38,526 nucleotides of DNA from an uncultured Ferrovum sp. (GTDB lineage Bacteria > Pseudomonadota > Gammaproteobacteria > Burkholderiales > Ferrovaceae): contig CAITLJ010000036.1 of assembly GCA_903893215.1 (NCBI GenBank), positions 1 through 38,526 on the forward strand. The letters run 5' to 3'. The notes under the pieces were generated by a model that was given only the letters and a program-made list of their open reading frames with translations, was not told the DNA's origin and did no database searches. Each line of letters opens with the position of its first letter. Positions within the stretch are counted from its first letter, which is position 1. The translations under genes were made by a program, and so were the position numbers. Shown here piece after piece: positions 1 through 10,403 of the stretch.

Positions 1-1735
<1,735 letters not shown>

Positions 1736-1736
1736 T

Positions 1737-2051
1737 TCAATTTTCCTCCATCACGCACTTCAGCGGATGCTGATGCTGTCGTGCGAATCCCAAAACCAGC
1801 TCAACCTTGGTGGCCGCCACATCCTGGGGATACACCCCGCAGACGCCGCGCCCTTCTGTGTGTACTTTCAGCATGACTTGGGTTGCCTGCTCCTGATCCA
1901 GTGAAAAGAAGCGTTGCAATACCCCAACTACAAACTCCATGGGGGTGTAATCGTCGTTGAGCAGCAGCACCTTGTACATGGGGGGCGGCGCGGTGCGCTC
2001 CTGCTGGCGCTCCAGCAACGTGCCCTGTCCCGGCTGTTCCTTCCGACTCAT
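1737..2051 (-). CDS. clpS: ClpS, adaptor of the ClpAP protease
   Basis: ClpS (104 aa; E. coli has 106) binds the ClpA N-domain and delivers substrates bearing N-terminal Leu, Phe, Tyr or Trp. The sequence shows the family core [16 protein letters not shown], which contains the N-degron pocket residues, then [11 protein letters not shown] and the end [10 protein letters not shown]. The reading frame stays open upstream of 2051, but the upstream codons give an Arg/Pro-rich stretch unlike ClpS, so the ATG at 2051-2049 ([10 protein letters not shown]) is preferred. Its ribosome binding site, GGTGAG, is weak. The gene precedes clpA by one base, the usual clpS-clpA operon, and is divergent from csp. 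Confidence 0.95.
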   Translation of the reverse strand: MSRKEQPGQGTLLERQQERTAPPPMYKVLLLNDDYTPMEFVVGVLQRFFSLDQEQATQVMLKVHTEGRGVCGVYPQDVAATKVELVLGFARQHQHPLKCVMEEN

Positions 2052-2255
2052 CTCACCAACCCTGCTACCTGTTGTCCCAAACCGGCCACGCTGTCCCGCC
2101 CTCCGGCGATCTGCTGCGCACCTCCTGTAGGGCAGACCGCCAGCACTGGCCGGGAGTTCCGGGCCGGGCCGGCTGGACAAGCGCTTCGGCCCGGACCGCC
2201 TGCCACTGGGTGCTGCCTGCGCTGCTGCCTTACCACCTTCACTCTACACAGGTTC

Positions 2256-2283
2256 AGTCTAATCCTTTGGTCATTTTTGGCAA
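2256..2283 (-). promoter_or_regulatory. Possible sigma70 promoter for clpS-clpA
   Basis: On the minus strand TTGCCA (2283-2278) and TAGACT (2261-2256) are separated by 16 bp. Transcription would start near 2248, giving a leader of about 200 nt before clpS. The match is moderate and unsupported by other evidence. Confidence 0.3.
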
Positions 2284-2483
2284 TACGATTACCAGCGATC
2301 CACCGCGCCGGTCCGACCCCGCAGCCGATCATCAGAACCCCTGCAGGGGAATGCCGCGAAGCCGGTGGGCGACCACGTTTCCCTAGACAGAAGGTGGGGC
2401 ATGCCGTGGCACAATTCAAGGGGTGCTGTCTGTGGCCTGACCGTCCTTGAGCCGAACTGAACCGGGGTCATGAAAAAACTTGT

Positions 2484-2513
2484 TTGACGAACCCATGCAG
2501 AGTGGCGTACAAC
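2484..2513 (+). promoter_or_regulatory. Probable sigma70 promoter of the cold-shock gene
   Basis: TTGACG at 2484-2489 and TACAAC at 2508-2513 are 18 bp apart. A start near 2520 would leave a leader of about 118 nt before csp. Long leaders are typical of cspA-family mRNAs, where they act as temperature-responsive structures. Confidence 0.5.
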
Positions 2514-2637
2514 GTTTCAGGAGAGTTTGGTTTCTGGTTGCTGCTGGGTTCGTTTCGTAATCCTTGTGCATGGGCTTGATCCTCAAACTACACGCAGGTG
2601 ATAAGCCTTTTCTTATCTTTTCAAGGAAACATCGATT

Positions 2638-2841
2638 ATGGCAACGGGCACAGTTAAGTGGTTCAACGACTCCAAAGGTTTTGGCTTCATCTCCCCGGAT
2701 GATGGCAGCGAAGACCTGTTCGCCCACTTCTCGGCGATCAACATGAACGGCTTCAAGACCCTGAAGGAAGGCCAGAAGGTTGCGTTTGACGTGACCCAAG
2801 GCCCGAAGGGCAAGCAAGCCAGCAACATCCAGAGCGCCTAA
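2638..2841 (+). CDS. Cold-shock domain protein (CspA/CspD family)
   Basis: This 67-residue single-domain protein binds single-stranded nucleic acid and acts as an RNA chaperone. It starts [18 protein letters not shown], containing the RNP1 motif KGFGFI, followed by the RNP2-type LFAHFSAI, and ends in [14 protein letters not shown]. The length is normal for the family. AAGGA at 2623-2627 lies 10 nt before the ATG. It has its own promoter, a long leader and a strong terminator, so it is monocistronic. The position beside clpS resembles cspD of gammaproteobacteria, but the sequence does not separate CspA from CspD. Confidence 0.95.
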   Translation: MATGTVKWFNDSKGFGFISPDDGSEDLFAHFSAINMNGFKTLKEGQKVAFDVTQGPKGKQASNIQSA

Positions 2842-2880
2842 GCCTCTGTATGGTTGCAGGCCGGCTCAGGCCGGCTTTGA

Positions 2881-2906
2881 AAAACCCCGCCTCGGCGGGG
2901 TTTTTT
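2881..2906 (+). terminator. Rho-independent terminator after csp
   Basis: CCCCGCC (2885-2891) pairs with GGCGGGG (2894-2900), preceded by AAAA and followed by six Ts (2901-2906). It separates csp from the sox genes; the A tract could let it work in both directions. Confidence 0.9.
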
Positions 2907-2974
2907 GTTGGTACCGCGGTTTCACGCTGCCAGCCGGCGTATCGTGGTGATCCGTTCCGGTCAAGGAGAGTGTC

Positions 2975-3286
2975 TTGGCAGATCCGATGCGCGTCCGTGC
3001 CGCCCGGTCCGGCGGGATCACCACCGTGAAGATCCTGATGAGCCATGAAATGGAAACCGGCCAGCGACGGGGCGCCAACGGCACTCTCGTTCCGGCCTGG
3101 TTTATCCAGCAGGTAAGCGTGCGCCTGAACGACGCGACAGTGCTCACCGCCCAGTGGGGACCGGCGATCAGCAAGAATCCCTTCCTGCAGGTGGAACTGA
3201 ACGGCGCCAATGCGGGCGACAGGGTGACGGTGGCGTGGACCGACACGCACGGCGACAGCCGGGTGGACGAGATCCGGGTGCCCTGA
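2975..3286 (+). CDS. soxZ: SoxZ, sulfur-carrier complex subunit
   Basis: SoxZ (103 aa) pairs with SoxY to form the periplasmic carrier on which thiosulfate is bound and processed by SoxAX and SoxB. The immunoglobulin-like SoxZ fold is recognisable from VKILMSHEMETGQR near the N-terminus, IQQVSVRLND, the central WGPAISKNPF and the end VAWTDTHGD. The TTG at 2975 is chosen because AAGGAG (2963-2968) sits 6 nt before it; the first in-frame ATG (2987) would be 18 nt away. Only 67 bp separate the csp terminator from this start, so no soxY precedes it, although soxY normally lies immediately upstream. It is followed by soxA after one base. Confidence 0.9.
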   Translation: MADPMRVRAARSGGITTVKILMSHEMETGQRRGANGTLVPAWFIQQVSVRLNDATVLTAQWGPAISKNPFLQVELNGANAGDRVTVAWTDTHGDSRVDEIRVP

Positions 3287-3287
3287 G

Positions 3288-4199
3288 ATGAAACCACCGG
3301 CGCGCCAACCACAAGGTTTCGGACCAGTCGCGCCGGCAGCGCGCGCAAGATGGCGCGCGCGCGCGGGGTGGGTCCTGACATTTTTTGTGTTGGCCTGCCT
3401 GGGACTGCCCGGACTGACCTGCGCCGCCGATCGCTTGCTTTCCTTCCACAACGACGGTGTTGGCAAGGCCAGTGACGAGATGGCCCGCTTCCACCAGGAA
3501 ATGCTTGAAGACAATCCTTCGGAACTGTGGGAGGCGCGCGGTGAACAGCTTTGGCGCACCGCTGCGGGACCGCTGAAGGCCGATCTGACCGGCTGCGACC
3601 TGGGTCTCGGTGCCGGCGTAGTACCGGGTGCCTTTGCCCGATTGCCTCGCTGGTTTGCCGACGCCCGCCAGGTGATGGATCTTGAGCAGCGTCTGGTGTG
3701 GTGCATGACGCAGCAACAGGGACTGACCCGGGCCGAAGCGGAACAGGACCACTTTGGCAACGGTCCGCAACGGTCCCGGCTGGAGGCGCTGTCCGCCTGG
3801 ATCGCTGGCCAGTCCAAGGGCCTGCCCATGCAGGCAGGCATCGGGCATCCGGAAGAACAACGACTGCTGGCCCTGGGCGAGCGCATGTTCCGCTACCGCG
3901 CCGGGTCGCACGACTTTGCCTGCGCCACTTGCCACTCGGGCGACCACCGCCGCGTGCGACTGCAGGAAGTACCCAACCTGACCGACCCTGCCGATGCGCG
4001 GCAAGCCTGGACCTCATGGCCGGCCTACCGGATTTCGCAGGGCGAACTGCGAACCATGCAATATCGGTTGGCGGACTGTTTGCGCCAGCAGCGCCTGCCG
4101 GAAGCCGTCTATGGATCCGAACTGATCACGGCACTGTCGATGTATCTGGCCCATCAGGCCGAGGGCGGCATCGTGACCGCACCCGGGCTGAAGCGCTGA
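3288..4199 (+). CDS. soxA: SoxA, L-cysteine S-thiosulfotransferase, haem c subunit
   Basis: SoxA with SoxX forms the periplasmic cytochrome that couples thiosulfate oxidatively to the SoxY cysteine. The 303-aa product has an Arg-rich N-region and a hydrophobic signal segment ending near TCAAD. It shows one haem c motif, CATCH, at about residues 212-216. The N-terminal cytochrome half keeps only isolated cysteines (Cys103, Cys139), as in mono-haem SoxA proteins where a disulfide replaces the first haem. Cys264, in RLADCLRQQR, matches the conserved active-site cysteine that ligates the second haem. The ATG is one base after the soxZ stop. soxX follows 18 bp later. Confidence 0.93.
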   Translation: MKPPARQPQGFGPVAPAARARWRARAGWVLTFFVLACLGLPGLTCAADRLLSFHNDGVGKASDEMARFHQEMLEDNPSELWEARGEQLWRTAAGPLKADLTGCDLGLGAGVVPGAFARLPRWFADARQVMDLEQRLVWCMTQQQGLTRAEAEQDHFGNGPQRSRLEALSAWIAGQSKGLPMQAGIGHPEEQRLLALGERMFRYRAGSHDFACATCHSGDHRRVRLQEVPNLTDPADARQAWTSWPAYRISQGELRTMQYRLADCLRQQRLPEAVYGSELITALSMYLAHQAEGGIVTAPGLKR

Positions 4200-4217
4200 T
4201 TCCTGCATAGGCTCACC

Positions 4218-4982
4218 ATGTGCCATGTCCCCCGACCAATCCTGCTGCTGCCCCTGCTGGGTGCCACCGCGCTTGCGCCCGCACCCGTTTGCGCGGCGTC
4301 AACCGGAACGGCGTCAGCAGGTACGGCGTCACCAGGCACGGCACCGGCAGCAACAGTGTCAGCAACGGCCACAGCCAAGGCCACAGCAGCAACAGCAACA
4401 GCAACAGCAACGGCGGTGACCGCCAGCGATGACGATTTTCAGAGGATGCTTACCGCGTCACTGCGCGACCGTGGCGCCCTGACCGTGGCCCGGACATTAC
4501 AACAGGATGCCCTGCAACAGTTTTGCTCACGTCCCGCCGCGCAGCAAACGGCCGAAGACGGACTGGCGCTGCAGCAGGCCGCTGCCGCTGCAGTCAGGTT
4601 TCCGGCCGACGGCCGCTATCTTGGCAGTTGGCGCAGGGGCGAAAGGATCGCGCAGGACGGCCGTGGCCTGCAATACAGCGACCCCGCCAACGTCCCCGCC
4701 GGCGGTAACTGCTATGCGTGCCATCAGCTCAAGCCACAAGAGCCAGCCTATGGCAACCTGGGGCCCAGCCTGCTTGGTTTCGGCACCCGGCATGGTGCCG
4801 ATGCCGTCACACTCAAAGCCACCTGGACGCAGCTGTACAATCCGCATGCGGTGCACCTCTGTGCGCTGATGCCACGCTTTGGCCAGCAGGGCATCCTCAC
4901 CGAGCAGCAATTGCGCGATGTGATGGCGCTGCTGTTCGACCCGGATTCCCCGGTCAACCAGCCATCGCAAGCGAATGAATAG
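4218..4982 (+). CDS. soxX: SoxX, L-cysteine S-thiosulfotransferase cytochrome subunit
   Basis: SoxX is the small cytochrome c partner of SoxA. The 254-aa product has a signal peptide ending near PVCAAS, a long Ala/Thr/Ser-rich segment (about residues 27-72), a helical region, the haem motif CYACH at about 165-169, and a likely Met axial ligand in LMPRFGQQ (about Met218). The low-complexity segment is encoded by tandem repeats (described separately) and looks like a flexible tether; whether it is kept after export is unknown. It lies between soxA (18 bp) and soxB (17 bp) in one operon. Upstream SD sequence is poor, suggesting coupling to soxA. Confidence 0.9.
   Translation: MCHVPRPILLLPLLGATALAPAPVCAASTGTASAGTASPGTAPAATVSATATAKATAATATATATAVTASDDDFQRMLTASLRDRGALTVARTLQQDALQQFCSRPAAQQTAEDGLALQQAAAAAVRFPADGRYLGSWRRGERIAQDGRGLQYSDPANVPAGGNCYACHQLKPQEPAYGNLGPSLLGFGTRHGADAVTLKATWTQLYNPHAVHLCALMPRFGQQGILTEQQLRDVMALLFDPDSPVNQPSQANE
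4305..4412 (+). repeat. Tandem coding repeats in soxX (15-bp and 6-bp units)
   Basis: Three 15-bp units (4305-4319, 4320-4334, 4335-4349), beginning GGAACGG, GGTACGG and GGCACGG, encode GTASA, GTASP and GTAPA. Further on, four 6-bp units (GCAACA three times, then GCAACG, 4389-4412) encode Ala-Thr pairs. Both unit lengths are multiples of three, so copy-number change would keep the frame. Confidence 0.85.
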
Positions 4983-4999
4983 CGCCCCCTGAACGGACC

Positions 5000-6733
5000 A
5001 TGCAACGCCGCGAATTTCTCTCCATGCTGGCGATTGCAGCGGGCAGCCAACTGCCGCTGCGCCGGGCGCTGGGCCACGACGGTGGTGGCTGGCAGGCGGA
5101 CGCGTTTTACCGGCTGCCGCCACCCTCCCCCGCCACGATCAGCCTGCTACATTTCACCGACTGTCACGCCCAGCTGCTGCCGGTCTGGTATCGCGAACCG
5201 GACATGACCACAGGCTCCGGCAAGCGGTCTGCCAACCGTCCGCACCGCGTCGGCGACGCGCTGCAGGGCGCGCCTGCTTTTGCCCGAGGCTCGGCAAATG
5301 CGTACGCGTTCAGCCAGCTCGATTTCGCCGAATCCGCGCGCCGTTTTGGCCAAGTGGGCGGTTTCGCCCATCTTGCCACGCTGATCGGGCAACTGCGCGC
5401 GTCCCGTCCCGATGCCCTGCTGCTGGATGGCGGCGACACCTGGCAGGGCTCGGCCACCGCCTTGTGGAGCGAGGGGCGCGACATGGTGGCTGCCTGCCGC
5501 CAGCTCGGTGTGGACGTGATGACCGGCCATTGGGAATTCACGTTGGGCGCAGAGCGGGTGCGGCAGATCGTCCAGACCGAACTCGGCAGTCAGACCGAAT
5601 TCCTGGCGCAAAACGTCCACACGGCCGACTTTAACGACGATGTCTTCAAGCCCTGGACCATGCGCGCGCTGCGCGGGGTGCCGGTGGCGATCATCGGGCA
5701 GGCTTACCCCTACACGCCACTGGCCCATCCGCGCACCTTCACACCCGACTGGACCTTCGGCCTGCAGGAATCCGGCGTGCAGGACAGCATCGATGCCGCG
5801 CGCAAGGCGGGCGCACAGGTGGTGGTGCTGCTATCGCACAACGGTCTTGCGATCGATCTGAAGCTGGCCGGCCGGGTGCAAGGGCTCGACGCCATCCTCG
5901 GCGGTCACACCCATGACGCGCTCGCGTACCCGGTGCTGGTCCCCAACCGCGGCGGCAAGACACTGGTCACCAATGCCGGCAGCCACGGCAAATTCCTTGG
6001 CGTGCTGGATCTGGACGTGCGCGGCGGCCAGGTGCGGTCCCTGCGTTACAGGCTGCTGCCGGTGTTCGCCAATCTGCTGCCGGCCGATTCCAGTATGCAG
6101 ATGCTGATCGACCAGGCGCGTGCGCCGTATACCACCCGGCTGGCCGAACCGCTCGCCATCACGGACGGACTGCTGTATCGACGCGACACCTTCAATGGCA
6201 GCTTTGACCAGCTGATCCTGCAGGCACTGATGGACGTGCGCGAGGCCGAGATCGCCCTCTCGCCCGGCTTCCGCTGGGGCACCACGCTGCTGCCCGGCGA
6301 GACGATCACGCGGGAGGCCCTGATGAACGAAACTGCCATCACGTATCCGGACACCACACTGCAATTGCTGACTGGCAGCGCGATCAAGACCCGGCTGGAA
6401 GCGGTGGCTGACAACCTGTTCAATCCCGACCCCTATCAGCAGGAAGGGGGGGATATGGTGCGGGTAGGTGGCCTGACGTATGCGTGTGCCCCCTCCGCTT
6501 CGACAGGGCGCCGGATCAGCGACCTGCGCCTGAACGGCAGACTGCTTGACGCCGACCGGCGTTACCGGGTGGCTGGCTGGGCCGCTGCAGTCGACCCGAC
6601 CGATCAGGGAGACGGTGGCGATCGGGCTGCCATGCAATCCGGGCCACCGATCTGGGAGGTGGTGGCCACCTGGTTGCGCCAGCACCCCCATGTCGCTGCA
6701 ATCACACCGAATCGGCCGCGCCTGTCAACGTAA
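5000..6733 (+). CDS. soxB: SoxB, sulfate thiohydrolase
   Basis: SoxB is a periplasmic dimanganese hydrolase of the 5'-nucleotidase family that releases sulfate from the SoxY-bound S-sulfonate. The 577-aa length is usual. The N-terminus [15 protein letters not shown] carries a twin-arginine (Tat) signal. Metal-site motifs appear in order: [41 protein letters not shown] and GGHTHD; the C-terminal substrate-binding domain follows. Order soxZ-A-X-B with short gaps indicates one transcript. It ends 16 bp from the convergent icd stop with no obvious terminator between. soxCD is absent here, so any system would be of the truncated type that can leave sulfur as an intermediate, unless further genes exist elsewhere. 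Confidence 0.95.
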   Translation: MQRREFLSMLAIAAGSQLPLRRALGHDGGGWQADAFYRLPPPSPATISLLHFTDCHAQLLPVWYREPDMTTGSGKRSANRPHRVGDALQGAPAFARGSANAYAFSQLDFAESARRFGQVGGFAHLATLIGQLRASRPDALLLDGGDTWQGSATALWSEGRDMVAACRQLGVDVMTGHWEFTLGAERVRQIVQTELGSQTEFLAQNVHTADFNDDVFKPWTMRALRGVPVAIIGQAYPYTPLAHPRTFTPDWTFGLQESGVQDSIDAARKAGAQVVVLLSHNGLAIDLKLAGRVQGLDAILGGHTHDALAYPVLVPNRGGKTLVTNAGSHGKFLGVLDLDVRGGQVRSLRYRLLPVFANLLPADSSMQMLIDQARAPYTTRLAEPLAITDGLLYRRDTFNGSFDQLILQALMDVREAEIALSPGFRWGTTLLPGETITREALMNETAITYPDTTLQLLTGSAIKTRLEAVADNLFNPDPYQQEGGDMVRVGGLTYACAPSASTGRRISDLRLNGRLLDADRRYRVAGWAAAVDPTDQGDGGDRAAMQSGPPIWEVVATWLRQHPHVAAITPNRPRLST

Positions 6734-6749
6734 GCCTTCTGCTGGCACC

Positions 6750-7988
6750 TTACATGTGCGAGATCATCGCCTGGCCAAAACCCGAACAGGACACCTGGGT
6801 AGCACCTTCCATCAGGCGCGCGAAGTCGTAGGTGACCGTACGTGCTTCGATGGCCTTGTCCATGGCATGGATCACCAGATCGGCGGCTTCCACCCAACCC
6901 ATATGGCGCAGCATCATCTCGGCCGACAGGATCAGCGAACCCGGGTTCACGTAGTCCTTGCCGGCGTACTTGGGGGCCGTGCCATGGGTGGCTTCAAACA
7001 TGGCGATGGTGTCGGACAGGTTGGCACCCGGTGCGATGCCGATGCCACCTACCTGGGCGGCCAGCGCATCCGAGATGTAGTCGCCGTTCAGGTTCATGGT
7101 GGCGATCACATCGTACTCATCCGGGCGCAGCAGGATCTGCTGCAGGAACGCATCGGCAATCACGTCCTTGATGACGATGCCGTTGGGCAGCTTCATCCAC
7201 GGGCCGCCGTCGAGCAGCTCGGCACCGAATTCCTTCACGGCCAGGGCATAGGCCCAGGTCTTGAAGGCACCTTCGGTGTATTTCATGATGTTGCCCTTGT
7301 GCACGATGGTCATCGACTTGCGCTTGTTGTCGATCGCGTACTGGATGGCCTTGCGCACCAGGCGCTCGGTGCCGTCCTTCGAGATCGGCTTGATGCCGAT
7401 GCCCGAGGTTTCGGGGAAACGGATCGAAGTGACGCGCAGCTCCTCCTGCAGGAACTTGATCAGCTTCTGCGCTTCCGGGGTGCCAGCTTCCCACTCGATA
7501 CCGGCGTAAATGTCTTCCGAGTTTTCACGGAAAATCACCATGTCGGTCTTGTGCGGCTCGCGCACCGGGCTAGGCACACCCTTGAACCAGCGCACCGGGC
7601 GCAGGCACACGTACAGGTCAAGCTGCTGGCGCAGCGCCACATTGATCGAGCGGATACCGCCGCCCACCGGGGTGGTCAGCGGGCCCTTGATCGACACCAC
7701 ATAGTCGCGCACGGCGTGCAGGGTTTCTTCCGGCAGCCAGACGTTGTCGCCATACACCCGAGTGGACTTCTCACCGGCATAGACTTCCATCCAGGAGATC
7801 TTGCGCTTGCCGCCATAGGCCTTGGCGACTGCGGCATCGACCACCGCCAGCATCACCGGAGTGATATCCACGCCGGTGCCATCGCCCTCCAGGTAGGGAA
7901 TGATCGGCTGATCAGGAACGTCCAAAGAGTGATCGGGACGGACGGTAATGCGGCTGCCCGTGGTCGGGACTTTGATGTGCTGGTACAT
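6750..7988 (-). CDS. icd: NADP-dependent isocitrate dehydrogenase
   Basis: Icd oxidises isocitrate to 2-oxoglutarate in the TCA cycle. The 412-aa product matches the E. coli-type dimeric enzyme: [17 protein letters not shown] near the N-terminus, the phosphorylatable-serine loop [13 protein letters not shown], the coenzyme-end segment [15 protein letters not shown], and the end [13 protein letters not shown]. The ATG at 7988 (MYQHIKVP) is preferred because AGGAGG lies immediately upstream; an ATG nine codons earlier would put that SD inside the gene. The regulatory serine is present, but no aceK is seen near the aceA/aceB genes next door. It is divergent from rraA. Confidence 0.96.
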   Translation of the reverse strand: MYQHIKVPTTGSRITVRPDHSLDVPDQPIIPYLEGDGTGVDITPVMLAVVDAAVAKAYGGKRKISWMEVYAGEKSTRVYGDNVWLPEETLHAVRDYVVSIKGPLTTPVGGGIRSINVALRQQLDLYVCLRPVRWFKGVPSPVREPHKTDMVIFRENSEDIYAGIEWEAGTPEAQKLIKFLQEELRVTSIRFPETSGIGIKPISKDGTERLVRKAIQYAIDNKRKSMTIVHKGNIMKYTEGAFKTWAYALAVKEFGAELLDGGPWMKLPNGIVIKDVIADAFLQQILLRPDEYDVIATMNLNGDYISDALAAQVGGIGIAPGANLSDTIAMFEATHGTAPKYAGKDYVNPGSLILSAEMMLRHMGWVEAADLVIHAMDKAIEARTVTYDFARLMEGATQVSCSGFGQAMISHM

Positions 7989-8204
7989 ACGCCTCCTGCA
8001 AAGCTTGTTTGTCATGCAGTGCTGCGCTGCGGGGGTGTCCCGGGCGTGGCCTGCGATTGCGCCGCAGCCTGTTGGAGCGAAAAGGAAAAAAGTTTGCCTT
8101 CACCCCTTCCGCACACAGGTCTTATATATGATATATTATTCATCAGTTGCAGCAGTCAGTTTTACGACTGCAGCACGTCATATTGTACTTTGAGCGAGTT
8201 GCCC
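7989..8204. promoter_or_regulatory. icd/rraA divergent control region with an inverted repeat
   Basis: The 216-bp gap contains the most AT-rich stretch nearby (about 8120-8142), the likely promoter zone for one or both genes, although no hexamer pair fits well. GCAGTC (8152-8157) and GACTGC (8166-8171) form an inverted repeat with an 8-nt loop, 33 bp before the rraA start; it could be an operator or leader hairpin. Confidence 0.4.
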
Positions 8205-8684
8205 ATGTCCTTCAATACTGCTGACTTGTGTGACGCCCACCCCGACCGTGTGCGGGTGCTGGAGCCACTGTTCTCGAACTTTGGCGGTGCCGCGCACTTC
8301 CACGGCCCGGTGCGCACGCTGAAAGTCCATGAAGACAACAGCCTGGTTCGCACGGCACTCGAAGGTGCCGGCAACGGCCATGTGCTGGTGATCGATGGTG
8401 GCGGTTCGCTGCGCTGCGCCCTGGTGGGCGACCAACTGGCCCGACTGGCGGTCACCAATGGCTGGGCCGGCATTGTGGTGCATGGCTGCATCCGTGATTC
8501 GGCAGCCATTGCCGACATGCCGATTGGCGTGCAGGCGATGGCCACCCATCCGCTTAAGAGCGTCAAACGCGGTGAAGGCCAGCGCGAGATCCCTGTACAG
8601 ATGGCCGGGGTGCAAATTGCCCCGGGCGACCATATTTATGCCGACGACGACGGCATCGTCGTTGCTGGCACCGCACTGATTTAA
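8205..8684 (+). CDS. rraA: RraA family protein (putative regulator of ribonuclease E activity)
   Basis: The 159-aa product matches Rra[29 protein letters not shown] is divided here by family landmarks TADLCDA and FSNFGG, followed by [32 protein letters not shown] and the end [15 protein letters not shown]. coli RraA binds RNase E and restrains RNA decay; related proteins are HMG/CHA aldolases, and the RD...D metal-site pattern is common to both, so the in vivo role is not certain. The ATG at 8205 begins the family domain; the same frame is open far upstream through soxB and icd, but that part is antisense noise. No good SD is seen. Confidence 0.88.
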   Translation: MSFNTADLCDAHPDRVRVLEPLFSNFGGAAHFHGPVRTLKVHEDNSLVRTALEGAGNGHVLVIDGGGSLRCALVGDQLARLAVTNGWAGIVVHGCIRDSAAIADMPIGVQAMATHPLKSVKRGEGQREIPVQMAGVQIAPGDHIYADDDGIVVAGTALI

Positions 8685-8699
8685 GTACCCGCCGATGTG

Positions 8700-8788
8700 C
8701 AGCCCCCCACCCGGGGCTGTCCCATGGTTTCCGCGCCGCAGCCCAACCGGGCAAGGCGGCGCAGACCCGGTGCAGGTCACCCCTGCAC
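8700..8788 (+). other. Two hairpins between rraA and aceA
   Basis: CAGCCCC (8700-8706) pairs with GGGGCTG (8713-8719), and GTGCAGG (8770-8776) pairs with CCTGCAC (8782-8788). Neither is followed directly by a T run, so they are not clear terminators. The second lies 60 bp before aceA and may belong to its control region. Confidence 0.45.
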
Positions 8789-8848
8789 ACTGGCAAGTTT
8801 TTGCACTGTTTGAAATTTTTTGACCATCCTTACGTGGAGTGAATCAGC

Positions 8849-10150
8849 ATGAGCAAGACACGCGAACAACAGATTGCCGAATTGAAGAAAGACTGGGCTG
8901 AAAACCCGCGCTGGAAGGGTATCAAGCGCGGCTACACCGCCGAAGACGTGGTCCGTCTGCGCGGCAGCTTTCAGGTCGAAAACACTCTGGCCCGCCGTGG
9001 TGCCGAAAAGCTGTGGAACCTGGTCAACAACGAGCCCTATGTGAATTGCCTTGGCGCCCTCACCGGCGGTCAGGCCATGCAGCAGGTCAAGGCCGGCATC
9101 AAGGCCATTTACCTGTCGGGCTGGCAGGTGGCAGCTGACAACAACGAATACTCGGCCATGTACCCGGACCAGTCGCTGTACCCGGTGGATTCGGTGCCGA
9201 AGGTAGTGGAGCGCATCAACAATGCCTTCAGCCGCGCCGACGAAATCCAGTGGTCGAAGGGCGCCAACCCCGGCGACGCCGGCTACATCGACTACCACGT
9301 ACCCATCGTGGCCGACGCCGAAGCCGGCTTCGGTGGCGTGCTGAACGCCTATGAACTGATGAAGGCCATGATCCGCGCCGGCGCCGGTGGCGTGCACTTC
9401 GAAGACCAGCTGGCTTCGGTGAAGAAGTGCGGCCACATGGGCGGCAAGGTACTGGTGCCGACGGCGGAAGCCGTGCAGAAGCTGATCGCCGCGCGGATGG
9501 CCGCCGACGTGTATGGCGTGCCCACCCTGGTGATCGCCCGTACCGACGCAGAAGCCGCCGACCTGCTGACCAGCGACTACGACGAGAACGACAAGCCGTT
9601 CCTGACCGGCGAACGCACTGCCGAAGGTTTCTACAAGACCCGCAAGGGTATGGATCAGGCCGTATCGCGCGCGGTGGCCTATGCCGAATACGCCGATCTG
9701 GTGTGGTGCGAAACCGGCACGCCGGATCTGGAATTTGCCCGCAAGTTTGCCGAAGCCGTGCACGCCAAGCACCCGGGCAAGATGCTGGCCTACAACTGCT
9801 CGCCGTCGTTCAACTGGAAGAAGAACCTGGACGACGCCACCATCGCCAAGTTCCAGCGCGAACTGGGTGCAATGGGCTACAAGTACCAGTTCATCACCCT
9901 GGCTGGCATCCACAACATGTGGTACGGCATGTTTGACCTGGCGCAGGACTACGTCGCCCGCGGCATGTCGGCCTACGTCGAAAAGGTGCAGGAACCGGAA
10001 TTCGCAGCGCGCGACCGCGGCTACACCTTCGTGTCGCACCAGCAGGAAGTGGGCACCGGTTACTTCGACGACATCACCACCGTGATCCAGGGTGGCAAGT
10101 CGAGCGTGACGGCACTGACCGGCTCGACCGAAGAAGAACAGTTCCACTAA
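8849..10150 (+). CDS. aceA: Isocitrate lyase
   Basis: AceA splits isocitrate into glyoxylate and succinate, the first step of the glyoxylate shunt. The 433-aa length agrees with the E. coli enzyme (434). Key motifs: the signature KKCGHMGGK containing the catalytic cysteine, [13 protein letters not shown] for Mg/substrate binding, [12 protein letters not shown], and [13 protein letters not shown]. The ATG at 8849 is preceded by a modest SD (GGAGTGA). A strong terminator follows at 10240, so aceA and aceB are transcribed at least partly separately. The nearby icd competes for the same substrate. Confidence 0.97.
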   Translation: MSKTREQQIAELKKDWAENPRWKGIKRGYTAEDVVRLRGSFQVENTLARRGAEKLWNLVNNEPYVNCLGALTGGQAMQQVKAGIKAIYLSGWQVAADNNEYSAMYPDQSLYPVDSVPKVVERINNAFSRADEIQWSKGANPGDAGYIDYHVPIVADAEAGFGGVLNAYELMKAMIRAGAGGVHFEDQLASVKKCGHMGGKVLVPTAEAVQKLIAARMAADVYGVPTLVIARTDAEAADLLTSDYDENDKPFLTGERTAEGFYKTRKGMDQAVSRAVAYAEYADLVWCETGTPDLEFARKFAEAVHAKHPGKMLAYNCSPSFNWKKNLDDATIAKFQRELGAMGYKYQFITLAGIHNMWYGMFDLAQDYVARGMSAYVEKVQEPEFAARDRGYTFVSHQQEVGTGYFDDITTVIQGGKSSVTALTGSTEEEQFH

Positions 10151-10239
10151 GACAACGATCTGCGGCAGGCCTTGGCCTGCTGCAGGTGGTTGGACGGTGA
10201 GTCCGCTGGGACCACCGGTGTGCTGCAAGGCACAATGCA

Positions 10240-10267
10240 GGCGCCCGCTCAACCGGGCGCCTTTTTT
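10240..10267 (+). terminator. Rho-independent terminator after aceA
   Basis: GGCGCCCG (10240-10247) and CGGGCGCC (10254-10261) form an 8-bp GC stem with a 6-nt loop, followed by six Ts (10262-10267). Confidence 0.92.
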
Positions 10268-10312
10268 ACGTCCACCGCACCGACGCTGGCAGCGCCTCAG
10301 GTCTAGCGCCAC

Positions 10313-10341
10313 TTACGGTTTCAATCAGTTTCAGTTATAGT
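10313..10341 (+). promoter_or_regulatory. Candidate aceB promoter with phased GTTTC repeats
   Basis: TTACGG (10313-10318) and TATAGT (10336-10341) are 17 bp apart; the -10 is good, the -35 poor. GTTTC occurs at 10318, 10328 and 10340, spaced 10 and 12 bp, which could be an activator or repressor site. The leader to aceB would be about 55 nt. Confidence 0.4.
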
Positions 10342-10403
10342 TTCGTGTTGCACAGCAGCACACCCGCCTACCCAACCCAGACGGTTTTTGACGAGGCCAG
10401 TCC

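Larger units (their letters stand above)
2052..2637. other. clpS-csp divergent intergenic region
   Basis: This 586-bp gap holds no convincing gene. The part next to clpS would be its leader, with a weak candidate promoter on the minus strand at 2256-2283. The csp-proximal part holds a good promoter at 2484-2513 and a leader of about 118 nt. Open frames in the middle encode Arg/Pro/Gly-rich, family-less peptides and look like GC-driven noise. Confidence 0.6.

Noticed and set aside
2048-2450. Several 100-180 codon frames between clpS and csp
   Set aside because: Arg/Pro/Cys-rich, no SD and no recognisable family; consistent with chance frames in GC-rich DNA.
6546-8204. Very long plus-strand open frame running through soxB, icd and into rraA
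   Set aside because: Only the last 160 codons are a real gene (rraA); the rest is antisense to icd and out of frame with soxB.
8777-10312. 511-codon minus-strand frame opposite aceA
   Set aside because: AceA is unmistakable on the plus strand; the opposite frame has His/Val/Gly-rich shadow composition.
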